From Sphingobacterium lactis (GTDB lineage Bacteria; Bacteroidota; Bacteroidia; Sphingobacteriales; Sphingobacteriaceae): 64,000 nucleotides of DNA. Location: the NCBI RefSeq assembly GCF_011046555.1, contig NZ_CP049246.1, positions 2,418,001 to 2,482,000 of the forward strand. The letters run 5' to 3'. The notes under the pieces are model-generated. The model was given only the letters and a program-made list of their open reading frames with translations. It made no database searches and had not been told where the DNA came from. The translations under genes were made by a program, and so were the position numbers. Position 1 is the stretch's first letter, and each line of letters begins with the position of its first letter. This document shows positions 17,037 through 26,912 of this stretch, in pieces.

Positions 17037-19625
17037 ATGAAGATTTTCTTACGTTCCAGAAATTATTTTATTAAAGAAATCTTAGCTTTTTTATTTCTGT
17101 TGCTTGCCATCTATTTCTTTCGGAAGCAGAAAGATGAATTGGTTCAGGCCGTAGATTTGGTACAGCAAGCTGTTCCCAGCTATGTGTTTCTGGGCATTGT
17201 CTTTACGGGCATTTATATTTTATGTCAAGGGATGATGTATGTATATTCATTTCGTGCTGTTCATAGTAAGATTTCCATTGGTGCCGGTGTAAAATTATTT
17301 TTGAAACGCAATTTGGTGAGTGTATTTCTCCCTGGTGGCGGTATTACTTCCTTGGCGTTCTTTACATCTGACATCGAAAATCAGGGCATAAGCAAAGCAA
17401 GGATTGGTTTTGCTTCCTATATCTATGGATTAATCGGGATCGCATCATTGGTCGTCTTGGCCATTCCTGTTTTGTTGTATTTGGGACTGGAGCGGGGAAC
17501 TAACCTTGATACATGGTATGCACTTGGTGCACTTATGGTACTGGTATGTATACTCATTTATGCGACCTATTCCTTTCTAAAAAGAGGGTGGGTATTCAGG
17601 CGATTGGTGAGCATAAGTCCTCAATTTTCGAATGTGTTGGAGGAAATCCAAGAAGGACATTTTTCAAGCAGCGCCGTTATTTATTCTTTATTCTGGTCTT
17701 TCGCTATTGAAGCGTGCGGTATTTTGCATGTATATATCGCCATGCTTGCCATTGGGATTGAACCAGGCTGGGAGCAGTGCATCGCTGCGTATACGATTGC
17801 TACTTTATTCTTTGCGATTTCGCCTTTCTTACGGGGTTTGGGTGCTGTAGAGGTTTCCATGGTCGTGGCTTTACGTACGTATGGCATTCAGGCTGTAGAT
17901 GCGATTTCCATAACCGTATTATTTCGTGTATTTGAATTTTGGTTGCCTCTTGTCGCAGGGATAGCTTCTTTCGGCTCCGCAAAAGGGAATATCCTTCTTC
18001 GCATTCTGCCCGCTGCTTTGCTTGCTTTTCTAGGGATCCTAAATATCATTTCCGTATTAACTCCCCCCTTAGCGGAGCGCATCCACCTCTTGGCTAATTT
18101 CCTGCCCATGGGCGCCATCTATTTCTCCAATTCCGCCATTCTGCTGGTAGGTGTTCTGCTGCTGATCTGTGCCGCCTTTTTGATTCGGGGCTTTCGAAAT
18201 GCTTGGCGATTGGCATTGATCCTTTGTGTACTCTCTCTGATTGGGAATATGCTAAAAGCCATTGATTATGAAGAAGCCATTGTTGCTTTCGTCGCAATTA
18301 CCGTATTAGTTATAACGAGGAGGAGTTACCGATTGAAGTCAGATCCGAAAATAGTAAGTTTCAGTATCCAATCTTCCTTAATCATATTGTTCAGTGTATT
18401 GGTTTATGGCATTGTTGGTTTCTATTTTTTGGATAAGCGCGATTTTGGTGTAGACTTTTCATTTTATCAATCTTTGGGTAGTACGCTGAGAAGTTTTGTC
18501 CTTTTGGAGCCTGAACCAGTGCCTATTACTCGATTTGCAAAGAGCTTTGTTTTATCGATTAACTTATTGGGAGTAATATCGTTAGGTCTTTTACTTTATG
18601 CATTTATTCGACCTTATATCTTTCAAGCGCCTCGACTTGAAGAGGAACAACAGAAAGCCAAGGCACTTGTCCAACGATATGGAAGTTCGGCTGATGATTA
18701 TTTCAAGGGCTATTTTGATAAGATCTTTTATTTTGGACTTGCGGTAGATGGATTTATAGCGTATAAGATTTCTTCGGGATTTGCATTGATCTTGGGAGAG
18801 CCAATATGCCCAGCAGATCCAGCAAGTAAACTCCTTATTTTGCGGGAATTTGAGAAATTCTGTTTGACGAACGGCTTAAAAACCTCCTACTATAAAGTGG
18901 ACTCCCTGAGCTTGCCTATCTTCTATGAATTGGGTAAAAAATCATTGCCGATTGGGCAGGAAGCAATTGTTGACCTCCTTGAGTTCAAATTGGAAGGGAA
19001 AGATCGGAAATCATTGCGGAATGCATTGAATGCATTGGAAAAGAAAGGATTTCAAACCGTCGTATACCAGGGTCCCATAAAAGATGGTCTGCTGCAGAAA
19101 TTGAAGCATGTATCCGATGAGTGGTTGGATATGATGAATAGAAAGGAAATATTATTTTCTTCGGGGATGTTCGATTGGGAGGAATTGAAGAATCAGGATA
19201 TTATTACCATAGAAAATGAAGACGAAAAGGTGGTGGCCTTTTTGAATATAATCCCTGATTTTACAAAAGGCGAAGGTACCTATGATTTGATTCGCAAAAC
19301 GAAGGATGCGCCAGGAGGTGTCATGGATGCATTGATTGTGCGGTTAATATCTCTCCTGAAAGAAAGGGGGATGGTGCGCCTCAATATGGGCATGGCCTCG
19401 ATGTCTGGCATTGAAAGACCTAAGGATGTACCGGAATGGGCCATCAAATTTGCCTATGAACGGCTACGCTTTTTTAAGCACTATCACGGCATATATGAAT
19501 TCAAGAATAAGTTTAATCCGCAATGGAGTACAAAGTATCTGGTGTATGAAAACCATTATGATTTAACGAGTATTCCTAAAGCACTGAATAAAGTCATGCG
19601 AGATTTGCCAGACCGGGAGGAATAA
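17037..19625 (+). CDS. mprF: Bifunctional phosphatidylglycerol lysyltransferase/flippase MprF
   Basis: 862 residues. About 14 membrane segments fill residues 1-540, the first eight forming the flippase domain (KLFLKRNLVSVFLPGG; FFAISPFLRGLGAVEVSM). A cytoplasmic DUF2156 acyltransferase-like domain (about 560-850; QRYGSSADDYFK, YDLIRKTKDAPGGVMDALI, FKNKFNPQW) closes the protein. MprF moves lysine or alanine from aminoacyl-tRNA to phosphatidylglycerol and flips the product, lowering surface charge and sensitivity to cationic peptides. In Bacteroidota the lipid acceptor may differ. The ATG at 17037 is chosen over a TTG six codons earlier. Monocistronic, with a shared terminator. Confidence 0.88.
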   Translation: MKIFLRSRNYFIKEILAFLFLLLAIYFFRKQKDELVQAVDLVQQAVPSYVFLGIVFTGIYILCQGMMYVYSFRAVHSKISIGAGVKLFLKRNLVSVFLPGGGITSLAFFTSDIENQGISKARIGFASYIYGLIGIASLVVLAIPVLLYLGLERGTNLDTWYALGALMVLVCILIYATYSFLKRGWVFRRLVSISPQFSNVLEEIQEGHFSSSAVIYSLFWSFAIEACGILHVYIAMLAIGIEPGWEQCIAAYTIATLFFAISPFLRGLGAVEVSMVVALRTYGIQAVDAISITVLFRVFEFWLPLVAGIASFGSAKGNILLRILPAALLAFLGILNIISVLTPPLAERIHLLANFLPMGAIYFSNSAILLVGVLLLICAAFLIRGFRNAWRLALILCVLSLIGNMLKAIDYEEAIVAFVAITVLVITRRSYRLKSDPKIVSFSIQSSLIILFSVLVYGIVGFYFLDKRDFGVDFSFYQSLGSTLRSFVLLEPEPVPITRFAKSFVLSINLLGVISLGLLLYAFIRPYIFQAPRLEEEQQKAKALVQRYGSSADDYFKGYFDKIFYFGLAVDGFIAYKISSGFALILGEPICPADPASKLLILREFEKFCLTNGLKTSYYKVDSLSLPIFYELGKKSLPIGQEAIVDLLEFKLEGKDRKSLRNALNALEKKGFQTVVYQGPIKDGLLQKLKHVSDEWLDMMNRKEILFSSGMFDWEELKNQDIITIENEDEKVVAFLNIIPDFTKGEGTYDLIRKTKDAPGGVMDALIVRLISLLKERGMVRLNMGMASMSGIERPKDVPEWAIKFAYERLRFFKHYHGIYEFKNKFNPQWSTKYLVYENHYDLTSIPKALNKVMRDLPDREE

Positions 19626-19634
19626 AAAACAAAC

Positions 19635-19658
19635 AGCCGATTATTTAAATAATCGGCT
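19635..19658. terminator. Bidirectional terminator between mprF and the peptidase gene
   Basis: Perfect 24-bp palindrome (AGCCGATTATTT and its complement). On the minus strand it is followed by GTTTGTTTTTT, on the plus strand by an AT-rich run. It serves the two convergent genes. Confidence 0.8.
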
Positions 19659-19681
19659 GATAATTATTATATGAATTGCTA

Positions 19682-21856
19682 TTACTTCTTAAGGTAATTA
19701 TCAAAATACTTCGCAATCTTTTCGTACATATGAATCCTGTCTTTTCCGATTACGTTGTGCTCATGGGTAGGGTAAAGGAAATAATCAACCTGTTTTCCCG
19801 CCTCGATTGCTTTCTGGACAAAGTCCATGCTGTGTTGCTGAACAACCACTGGATCTTGAGCACCATGAATGATAAGTAGATTACCGTTTAAGCGATCCGC
19901 TTTATTCAGGAGGGAGGTTTTTGCATAACCTTCAGGATTTTCTTCTGGCGTATCCATATAGCGTTCTCCGTACATGGCTTCATAATATTTCCAATCCATA
20001 ACAGGACCTCCGGCTACAGCGGCTTTAAAAATGTCATTATGCTTGGTCATGAATGAGGTGGTCATAAACCCACCATAGCTCCAGCCAAAAATTCCCATGT
20101 TTGCAGCATCTACATAAGGCTGTGCCTTTAGGTAATTGATACCCACCAACTGATCTTCCATTTCGGCTTCACCAAGGTTTCTATGTGTTACGCGGGTAAA
20201 ATCACGTCCGCGAGCATCAGAGCCACGATTGTCAAGCGTGAAGACGATATAACCCTGTTGAGCCATATATAGATCAAAATAACCAACCCCACCTAACCAC
20301 CTGTCCGTAACCATCTGGGCATGCGAACCTCCATACAGATACACCATGACTGGATATTTCTTCGCAGGATCAAAACTTGGCGGATAAGTAATACGTGCAT
20401 TCAATGGTGTTTTACCGTCAGCAGAGGTGAAACGCTTAAACTCGATCTTCGGAAGATTTATCTGACCTGTAAATGGATTTCCGGCAGTAAACAATGCATT
20501 TGTTTTTCCACCCTTTTTGGTGATTACCTGCAGTTTGTTCGGAGTGGTACTATTGCTGTATTGATCCAAAATATACAAACCACTGCCACTGATTTCGGCA
20601 TTGTGAACGCCATTGGTTTGAGTGAGTTGTGTCGTTTTACCTGACTTTAGATCAACCTCAAAGAGCTGCCTTTCCAGCCCGCTATTGGTAGCACCTACGT
20701 AATACGCTTTGTTGCCTTTTTCATCAAATCCTTTAAAATCTGTAACAACGATGCTATCTTTTGCGAATGAACGAAGAAGTTTACCTTGGGTATTGTATAA
20801 GTACAGACTATTGAATCCATCTTTATCGGTCTGATAAAGAAACTGATCATCTTTGTTTGGGATAAATGCCAATTGATGTTGCGGTTCTACCCAGGAGGAA
20901 GAAGTTTCCTCAAATAAAGTACTTACCAATGCACCCGTTTTTGAATCATACTTGTTGAGTTTCAGATGATCTTGACCACGGTTTAGTACACCAACATAAA
21001 CAGATGCTGAACTTGGATCCCATGTTACAATTGTCAGATACTGTTCTTTCGGTTCTCCTGTTTGCAAGGTTACCTGTTCGCCAGTTTCAGTATTGAAGAT
21101 GCGTAATGTAACCTCTTCACTTTTCATGCCGGCCATCGGGTACCGTATATCTTTGATGGTGGCAACACGGGTATCCCATTGCGGGAGCGGATATTTACTA
21201 ACCATGCTTTCATCCTTACGGTAATAAAGCAATTGCTTCTCATCCGGAGACCACCACATGCCTTTATCAATGCCAAATTCATTCCGATGTACTGTACCAG
21301 TGCCATTTACGACTCCATTAATCGTATCCTTAGTAACGACCGTTTTCGTGCCATCCGCAGCAATGATTTCAATATTATTGCCGTTTAGATAGGCTGTTTT
21401 TGAAGTAGAGGTCGTCGCTGCTTCTGTACTTTGTGCATCCGCTAAACTGTGGATTACTTTTGCTTTTTTATCTTTTATATTATACGCTATTGTATAAGTC
21501 TTCTTATCAGCGGCAGTCGTGAATTTTATACTGTTTTCATCGATCCACTGGTAATTGGTTGGAAATCGCTTAAGAGTGATTTTGCTATTTGGAATTGCGG
21601 TTCCTATAGCTGTCTGAATTTCTTGGAGTGTAATGAATGGCTTTGGTTGCCAGTTGTTTTTCACATCGCGAATCAAAAGATTTTGATAGGTACTATCCAA
21701 ATTGGTGAATGCATCTGATCCTTTGATCCATTTTGCTGAAGGAATAGATTTTGGAGCAAACTTAGCTGGCCCATATACTGTTTCTTCTATAGTGAAATTC
21801 CGCTGACCATAGGCAACAGAGGAACCTAATAATAATAAAACTAAAAGTTTTTTCAT
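19682..21856 (-). CDS. Dipeptidyl-peptidase IV-like S9 family serine peptidase
   Basis: 724 residues with a signal peptide (MKKLLVLLLLGSSVAYG). The first 460 residues or so form the beta-propeller of the DPP IV N domain (WWSPDEKQLLYYRKDESMV). The alpha/beta-hydrolase domain has the nucleophile elbow GWSYGGF (Ser about 593), Asp in HGAQDPVV (about 667) and His in THEHN (about 699). It removes X-Pro dipeptides from peptides in the periplasm. The ATG at 21856 opens the signal peptide. Single gene. Confidence 0.92.
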   Translation of the reverse strand: MKKLLVLLLLGSSVAYGQRNFTIEETVYGPAKFAPKSIPSAKWIKGSDAFTNLDSTYQNLLIRDVKNNWQPKPFITLQEIQTAIGTAIPNSKITLKRFPTNYQWIDENSIKFTTAADKKTYTIAYNIKDKKAKVIHSLADAQSTEAATTSTSKTAYLNGNNIEIIAADGTKTVVTKDTINGVVNGTGTVHRNEFGIDKGMWWSPDEKQLLYYRKDESMVSKYPLPQWDTRVATIKDIRYPMAGMKSEEVTLRIFNTETGEQVTLQTGEPKEQYLTIVTWDPSSASVYVGVLNRGQDHLKLNKYDSKTGALVSTLFEETSSSWVEPQHQLAFIPNKDDQFLYQTDKDGFNSLYLYNTQGKLLRSFAKDSIVVTDFKGFDEKGNKAYYVGATNSGLERQLFEVDLKSGKTTQLTQTNGVHNAEISGSGLYILDQYSNSTTPNKLQVITKKGGKTNALFTAGNPFTGQINLPKIEFKRFTSADGKTPLNARITYPPSFDPAKKYPVMVYLYGGSHAQMVTDRWLGGVGYFDLYMAQQGYIVFTLDNRGSDARGRDFTRVTHRNLGEAEMEDQLVGINYLKAQPYVDAANMGIFGWSYGGFMTTSFMTKHNDIFKAAVAGGPVMDWKYYEAMYGERYMDTPEENPEGYAKTSLLNKADRLNGNLLIIHGAQDPVVVQQHSMDFVQKAIEAGKQVDYFLYPTHEHNVIGKDRIHMYEKIAKYFDNYLKK

Positions 21857-21981
21857 GAATTCGTTTTTTGATGGAAACGAAATTAGCGAATTTTTAGCTT
21901 TTAAAAGATAGTGAAATGAGGGATGCGGACAGTCCAATAATTTCGATACCTGTAAAGTGTGAAAATTTAATTGATCTAGGT

Positions 21982-22536
21982 TTACCACCCAAATTTATAC
22001 CGCATGGTTCCGCCTACATTCATCGACTCCTTAACACCATAAACACCCGCTTCAAATTCGCCAATACTATGCGTTGAAATTGGCAGTGCATAGCCTGTAC
22101 TTAAGGATTTATAGAAGCCAAAACCAGAATCAAGTGGTGTCTTGCGACCATCTGCTCCTAACAGAAGTTCATTTTTATACGCTAATCCGACGGCGCCAGC
22201 AAAATAAAATTCATTTGCATAATACCGTGCACCAAAATTAAGTGCGGTAAGGTGTTGTTTCCATATTTCCCCGGTAAATGATTTGGTATTTTGGTGTGAG
22301 CTACTTCTTCTGGTTTGAAGATAATTTAATCCAGCAAAGAAGCTGAGCTGTTTTTCTGGTCGGAATTCATATAGTGCTCCAAGACCATAATTCAGACCAT
22401 TTATACCATAATTGTAACCTAAAATGGGACCGATAGCGAGATGTTGCCTTTTGAATGGTTGTTGATCCTGAGCAACTGCTAATAGTGAGCTACAGATTAA
22501 TGTTGTCGTTAAATAGAGAAGGGTAGCTGATTTCAT
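21982..22536 (-). CDS. Small outer-membrane barrel protein, hypothetical
   Basis: 184 residues: signal peptide (about 1-22, ending VAQ) and then alternating hydrophobic/polar strands with aromatic girdles, ending in a Trp after YKFGW as barrel proteins often do. The pattern LAIGPILGYNYG, NYGLGALYEF, LNFGARYYAN fits an 8-stranded barrel. A similar 183-residue protein is encoded at 26167-26718, and the two flank the TonB receptor/DUF4249 pair. No known function. ATG at 22536 preferred over a TTG two codons upstream. Confidence 0.65.
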   Translation of the reverse strand: MKSATLLYLTTTLICSSLLAVAQDQQPFKRQHLAIGPILGYNYGINGLNYGLGALYEFRPEKQLSFFAGLNYLQTRRSSSHQNTKSFTGEIWKQHLTALNFGARYYANEFYFAGAVGLAYKNELLLGADGRKTPLDSGFGFYKSLSTGYALPISTHSIGEFEAGVYGVKESMNVGGTMRYKFGW

Positions 22537-22749
22537 GTTCAAAGAATTTGTGGGTGAAATTATTATTGTTAAACTAAATTATACTTAAGATTAATATTTT
22601 CCTATATTTTTAACACTATTAACATTTTTGGTGTTTAATATGTTGATTAATAGTTTGGTATGGTGAATTTGCTAATCATAAACCAATTGCTCTATATTAA
22701 AATATAATCCAAAATCTTTTTTGTTTTGTGATTTTTTAATACTTTTTTA

Positions 22750-25110
22750 TCAAAAATTTACTTTTAACGAAATGGATGGCATTGCTGGAAATACAGAAAT
22801 GCTTTTGAGCTGTGGTGTACCTTCATACTTTCTGTCAAGATCCATAAAGTAGAAGCTGGGGTTGGCGCGATTATATATATTATACACGCCAAAGTTCAGT
22901 TCTGCAGCTTTTCGGAAAACTGTGGTTTGTTTGGTCATGCTAACATCTAATTTATGGAATGGCTTCATCCTGTAGCTATTTCGTTCACCGTAGGCATATA
23001 GGATCTGGTTGGCTGGCTGGAGTTCATTTATGGGTTTTGGTTGAGCTATACCATAATAAGATTCAGGAAGATGAATTGGATTGCCCGATCCATACATCCA
23101 TGCTCCTGATATCGACCATTTGGGACTGAGCCTGTAGGTAAGTGCCAAATTGAGCAAATGCCGACGATCGGTATTTGCATTGAACCATTTACCTGCATTT
23201 AATTCTTCAAATTGATGCTCGGTATGTGATAACGAATAACTTAACCAACCAGAGAACCGGCCATATGTCCCATCCACTTTCATATCTATACCTTTTACAC
23301 GACCTTTTCCCTCCGATAAAAGCATATCATATACTGAAGAGGCCCTATAGATAGCAAAAGGACTTACTTGAATGGCGCTGTAAGTATCATAACCATCCTT
23401 AAATGTTGTAATATCAGCCATGTATTTTTGATAGGCCTCAATGGAAAAAGATATATAATTGCGCTCGCTGATTAAAATATCTTTAGCAAGTCCTATCGTG
23501 AATATGTCTGCTGTTGGAGGGATAATAACAGCATCTGATGGAAACACAATGTCTGTTGGCAATCCCATTCCTGTATTCAATAATCGCTGCAGGGGTTGCG
23601 TCATTCGAGAGTAGGATGCTTTTACACCAAAATGGTGGCCAAGATCTTGTTGAATGGATACTCTTGGTTCTACATAGACTCGTGAAAAACCACTGTTTTT
23701 ATAGTGCAAAATTCTGGTTCCCAAATTGAGAGAAGTCTTTCGCCAAGTATAGAAAAGTTCGCCAAATGCAGCAATTTCTTGGGATCTGGTTGTTGGCATA
23801 CTTTGAATGGAGAAAGGTTTTTCGTTTTCATGACCATAATAGTTGGAAGGATCTGAGGAAGTGCTGTTGTATGCTAATCCAACGAGGGTTTGAAAATTTT
23901 GTGTGGGTTTAAAATTCACTGTTGCTTTCGTACCAATGGTACGCATTTGGGAATGGAAATTATGAAGATGGGATTCCTCTCCTGAGTATGATTTTTGTTC
24001 TTCTAATAATAAGTTCCTGAAACGGCTGTAATATGTGTTCAACTGGAGGTTTAATTTTTTGGTAATTATTCGATTCCAATTGAAGGCGAAAGCTTGTTGA
24101 TGCTTGATTGATGCATCTCTTTCCTCACCTTGGTAATTACTTTCATATGCGAATTTATCTCCATCCAGATAACCACTTAATTTGAAGGTATTCAATGTGT
24201 CCGGTTTATAGGTTAAGATTGCATTTGCATCGAAAAAATTGAAATATTCAATAGATTCGGTCCCTAAGAGACGGATCGCATCAAAAAATGACCTTCGTCC
24301 TGCAAGAAGGAGGGAAAGTTTGTTTTTTATAAGTGGGACTTCCAGATGACCTTTCCCTGAGGTGAGGCCAATTTCTGCCGAACCTGAAAATTTATTGAAA
24401 TCCGCTTCTCGAGATTTGATGTCGATTACGGAGGATAGCTTTCCACCGTACCACGTGGGAAAAGCTCCGGTGAATAATTTGGCATTGTTCACCACCAACG
24501 GATTTACAGCTGAAAAGAGACCTAATAAGTGCGTTGAATTGTACATTGGGACACCATCTAAAAGAATCAGATTCTGGTCGGCCGAACCGCCGCGGGCGTA
24601 AATTTCAGCACTACCTTCGGCAGCAAAGGACATTCCAGGCATCATTTGCAAGGTGCGGATAACATCCTTTTCACCTAGAAAAGAGGGCATTTTTTCTACT
24701 GTCTCTCGATCAATTTCATTGATCGTACCGGCCTTCATCATTTGTGAATGCCTGCGTTTTTTGCCATGTACGGTGATGGCTTCAATGCGTTCTTGATTAG
24801 CAAGGGGGGAGAGAATAACGTTAATTGTGCTATCGTTTTTGATGTATACTTTTTCCCTTCTGGGTTGATAGCCTAATTTACGAATGTTAAATGCAGTCGA
24901 TCCCTGTGGAAGATGAAATTGAAATTCGCCTTTCTCGGAACTTTGCCATGGACCAAATGGCAACCGCAAATCGACCGAAGATAAAGGCTTGTTAAAGGTA
25001 TCAAGAACGATAACTTTCACATAGAATTTTCGATCTCCATTGCACTGTTGAGCTTGAGCAAAAGAAACAAAGGTACCAAAGAAAATAGTGATATAAAGTA
25101 GGCTCTTCAT
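22750..25110 (-). CDS. TonB-dependent receptor paired with DUF4249 lipoprotein
   Basis: 786 residues: signal peptide, carboxypeptidase-regulatory domain (about 28-110), plug (MPSFLGEKDVIRTLQMMPG; EIYARGGSADQNLILLDG, the usual plug signature) and a barrel ending in SLKVNF with a terminal Phe. It starts inside the last codons of the DUF4249 gene (4-bp ATGA overlap). The pair resembles the receptor/lipoprotein lid arrangement of SusC/SusD, but with DUF4249 in the lid position; the cargo is unknown. Confidence 0.88.
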   Translation of the reverse strand: MKSLLYITIFFGTFVSFAQAQQCNGDRKFYVKVIVLDTFNKPLSSVDLRLPFGPWQSSEKGEFQFHLPQGSTAFNIRKLGYQPRREKVYIKNDSTINVILSPLANQERIEAITVHGKKRRHSQMMKAGTINEIDRETVEKMPSFLGEKDVIRTLQMMPGMSFAAEGSAEIYARGGSADQNLILLDGVPMYNSTHLLGLFSAVNPLVVNNAKLFTGAFPTWYGGKLSSVIDIKSREADFNKFSGSAEIGLTSGKGHLEVPLIKNKLSLLLAGRRSFFDAIRLLGTESIEYFNFFDANAILTYKPDTLNTFKLSGYLDGDKFAYESNYQGEERDASIKHQQAFAFNWNRIITKKLNLQLNTYYSRFRNLLLEEQKSYSGEESHLHNFHSQMRTIGTKATVNFKPTQNFQTLVGLAYNSTSSDPSNYYGHENEKPFSIQSMPTTRSQEIAAFGELFYTWRKTSLNLGTRILHYKNSGFSRVYVEPRVSIQQDLGHHFGVKASYSRMTQPLQRLLNTGMGLPTDIVFPSDAVIIPPTADIFTIGLAKDILISERNYISFSIEAYQKYMADITTFKDGYDTYSAIQVSPFAIYRASSVYDMLLSEGKGRVKGIDMKVDGTYGRFSGWLSYSLSHTEHQFEELNAGKWFNANTDRRHLLNLALTYRLSPKWSISGAWMYGSGNPIHLPESYYGIAQPKPINELQPANQILYAYGERNSYRMKPFHKLDVSMTKQTTVFRKAAELNFGVYNIYNRANPSFYFMDLDRKYEGTPQLKSISVFPAMPSISLKVNF

Positions 25111-25928
25111 GGCTTGAAGGTTTTAACATCCAACAGATAACTGCCAAAAACTCCAACACCATTTTCAATGTTTGAATAGGAGGGTAGAATGCCTTTAAAA
25201 GCTGAAATTACATCGTAAAACGCTGCATCAGCATAGCTCCACCGGACCTCATTGTTCAATTCGGCCATTTTACTGAAAGCCCCCATGGCTTTTGTTCTGG
25301 TCATCAGAACGGCCTGTGCGTCGTTATTAAAGTATATATCCCGCTTAATGGTATATTCATCTTTATTTTTGATAATTCCTTCATTACCGAATAAAATATC
25401 TGATGGTTCTTTCGTCCGGTATAAATACACGGAATAGTCGATCTCTTGTTCATCTGGTATAGGATGCCAGCTGCCTTGGAATTCAATACCGGACGAACTA
25501 TTATAGGTAAACCCTGCGCTATTCCAAACTGCTTTTTCTGTAGGAACGGTAGTTTTGGCTTTGACCTCTTGAAAGTTTGCTGCAACAGCATGGAGGAGAT
25601 AAGATTTTCCTTTTATAATGGGCAAATCCTGCTGTGAACAAGAATAAATGGGTAAGGTGGATGACGACAGTGTCAATGGTATGGAATTTCCATTATCCTC
25701 CGATATATGAACCTTTGCATTTCGGACATAGGTTTCCGGTAGTTCTTTCGCTTGTCCAAACGGAACCGTACTACCCAGATAAATGTGGATCGAATCTCCT
25801 GGGGTTAAAAAACCAATTGCAACAAGCTGGGGTTTAACATTGCTTTTCGGGAAATCTAGAATTTCTTCTCGCGTACAGCCATAAAATAGCAATAAGGCAA
25901 AAATAAAATAGCAGTAGAGTCTTTTCAT
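25107..25928 (-). CDS. DUF4249 domain lipoprotein
   Basis: 273 residues with a lipobox LLFYGC (Cys18). The beta-rich domain shows the DUF4249 pattern: PQLVAIGFLTPGDSIHIYLGST near 32-54, then VRNAKVHISEDNG and a transthyretin-like series of strands. These lipoproteins sit with TonB receptors in many Bacteroidota and probably act as surface lids or ligand binders. Translationally coupled to the receptor gene that follows. Confidence 0.88.
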   Translation of the reverse strand: MKRLYCYFIFALLLFYGCTREEILDFPKSNVKPQLVAIGFLTPGDSIHIYLGSTVPFGQAKELPETYVRNAKVHISEDNGNSIPLTLSSSTLPIYSCSQQDLPIIKGKSYLLHAVAANFQEVKAKTTVPTEKAVWNSAGFTYNSSSGIEFQGSWHPIPDEQEIDYSVYLYRTKEPSDILFGNEGIIKNKDEYTIKRDIYFNNDAQAVLMTRTKAMGAFSKMAELNNEVRWSYADAAFYDVISAFKGILPSYSNIENGVGVFGSYLLDVKTFKP

Positions 25929-26166
25929 AACCTTAATCTTTACTGGTTTTTAATCGTTATTAATTTTCGTTTAATAATTTTCTGTAAAGTTAGGTCTTGA
26001 AGGGTGGGTTTTAATCGTTGCTTTGGTTAAGAAGTGTGAAGGTTTCGTGAAAGTTTGTTAAAATTAGAAAGTTCGAAAATTGAAATGATCTTAACCATTG
26101 ATGGAATTAATCATGTTTACTGAGGTTTTCAAATAATATCTAAATTTATATAGGCTTGTAGGTAAA

Positions 26167-26718
26167 TTAATCTTTTAATAAAAACCGATATCGGTAACCC
26201 AAAGTGGGAACCTTTGTAGGGTATAAACTATTGATACCAATTTCTATCTCCATTGCATCTCCATTTCGTTTTCTGAACTGAAATCCCAACCCCAAGGAAT
26301 TATATCCCATTAATTGTAAGGCGTGTGAATTTATTTTATTGTCTTCTTCTTTAGCGTATCCTGAGCTGTATCCCAAACCAATGGATGCTGAGAGATAAAG
26401 TGGTTGTAGATAAGCCCTAAGCCCAAAATCAAACGAAGCCTTTCGAAACATCCAATCATTATCGGATCCGTTTACTTGCCAAAAGGGAAATCCCCTGTAA
26501 ATTTCGTGATTTAGTGAAGAGGTTATTCCCAACCATTTATTGGATCTGTGTTCGTAGGATAAATTAGCGCCAGTCAATAAACCTTGAAAATTGCTATCAA
26601 ACCCGACTTTGGCACTTACACCTAAACTTTGAAGTTTATGAAAAGAGGCAGGTTGTGCGGTAGAAGTTAGTGAATATCCAACCATGAACAATAAAAAGAA
26701 ATAAACGACGTGATTCAT
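26167..26718 (-). CDS. Small outer-membrane barrel protein, hypothetical
   Basis: 183 residues: signal peptide ending STAQ (about 1-22), then strands such as GVSAKVGFDS, GLLTGANLSYEHRS, SFDFGLRAYLQPLYLSASIGLGYSSG and MEIEIGINSLYPT. It ends with YRYRFLL. Size and strand pattern resemble the product of 21982-22536 and both flank the receptor/DUF4249 pair, so they may be old duplicates. Function unknown. Confidence 0.6.
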   Translation of the reverse strand: MNHVVYFFLLFMVGYSLTSTAQPASFHKLQSLGVSAKVGFDSNFQGLLTGANLSYEHRSNKWLGITSSLNHEIYRGFPFWQVNGSDNDWMFRKASFDFGLRAYLQPLYLSASIGLGYSSGYAKEEDNKINSHALQLMGYNSLGLGFQFRKRNGDAMEIEIGINSLYPTKVPTLGYRYRFLLKD

Positions 26719-26864
26719 ATTTAAAATTTAATTAAAAATAAAAAATAGTCGTTAAAGTGTATTATGTTATTCTTTATTTAATAAAATAATAATATGAAGG
26801 TGTATTTGAGAGGGGGGAATGCGGATAGGAGACGCATTGATATTTTTTCGGTCTGGAAAATAAT

Positions 26865-26903
26865 TCCTAGTGTTAGAAAGAATGGAAAATTCTAACGCTA
26901 GGA
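26865..26903 (-). terminator. Terminator-like hairpin after the ABC-F gene
   Basis: TCCTAGTGTTAGAA and TTCTAACGCTAGGA (14 bp, one mismatch) form a stem; ATTATTTTCC follows on the minus strand. It starts 10 bp after the ABC-F stop. Confidence 0.65.
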
Positions 26904-26912
26904 TAATTTTCT

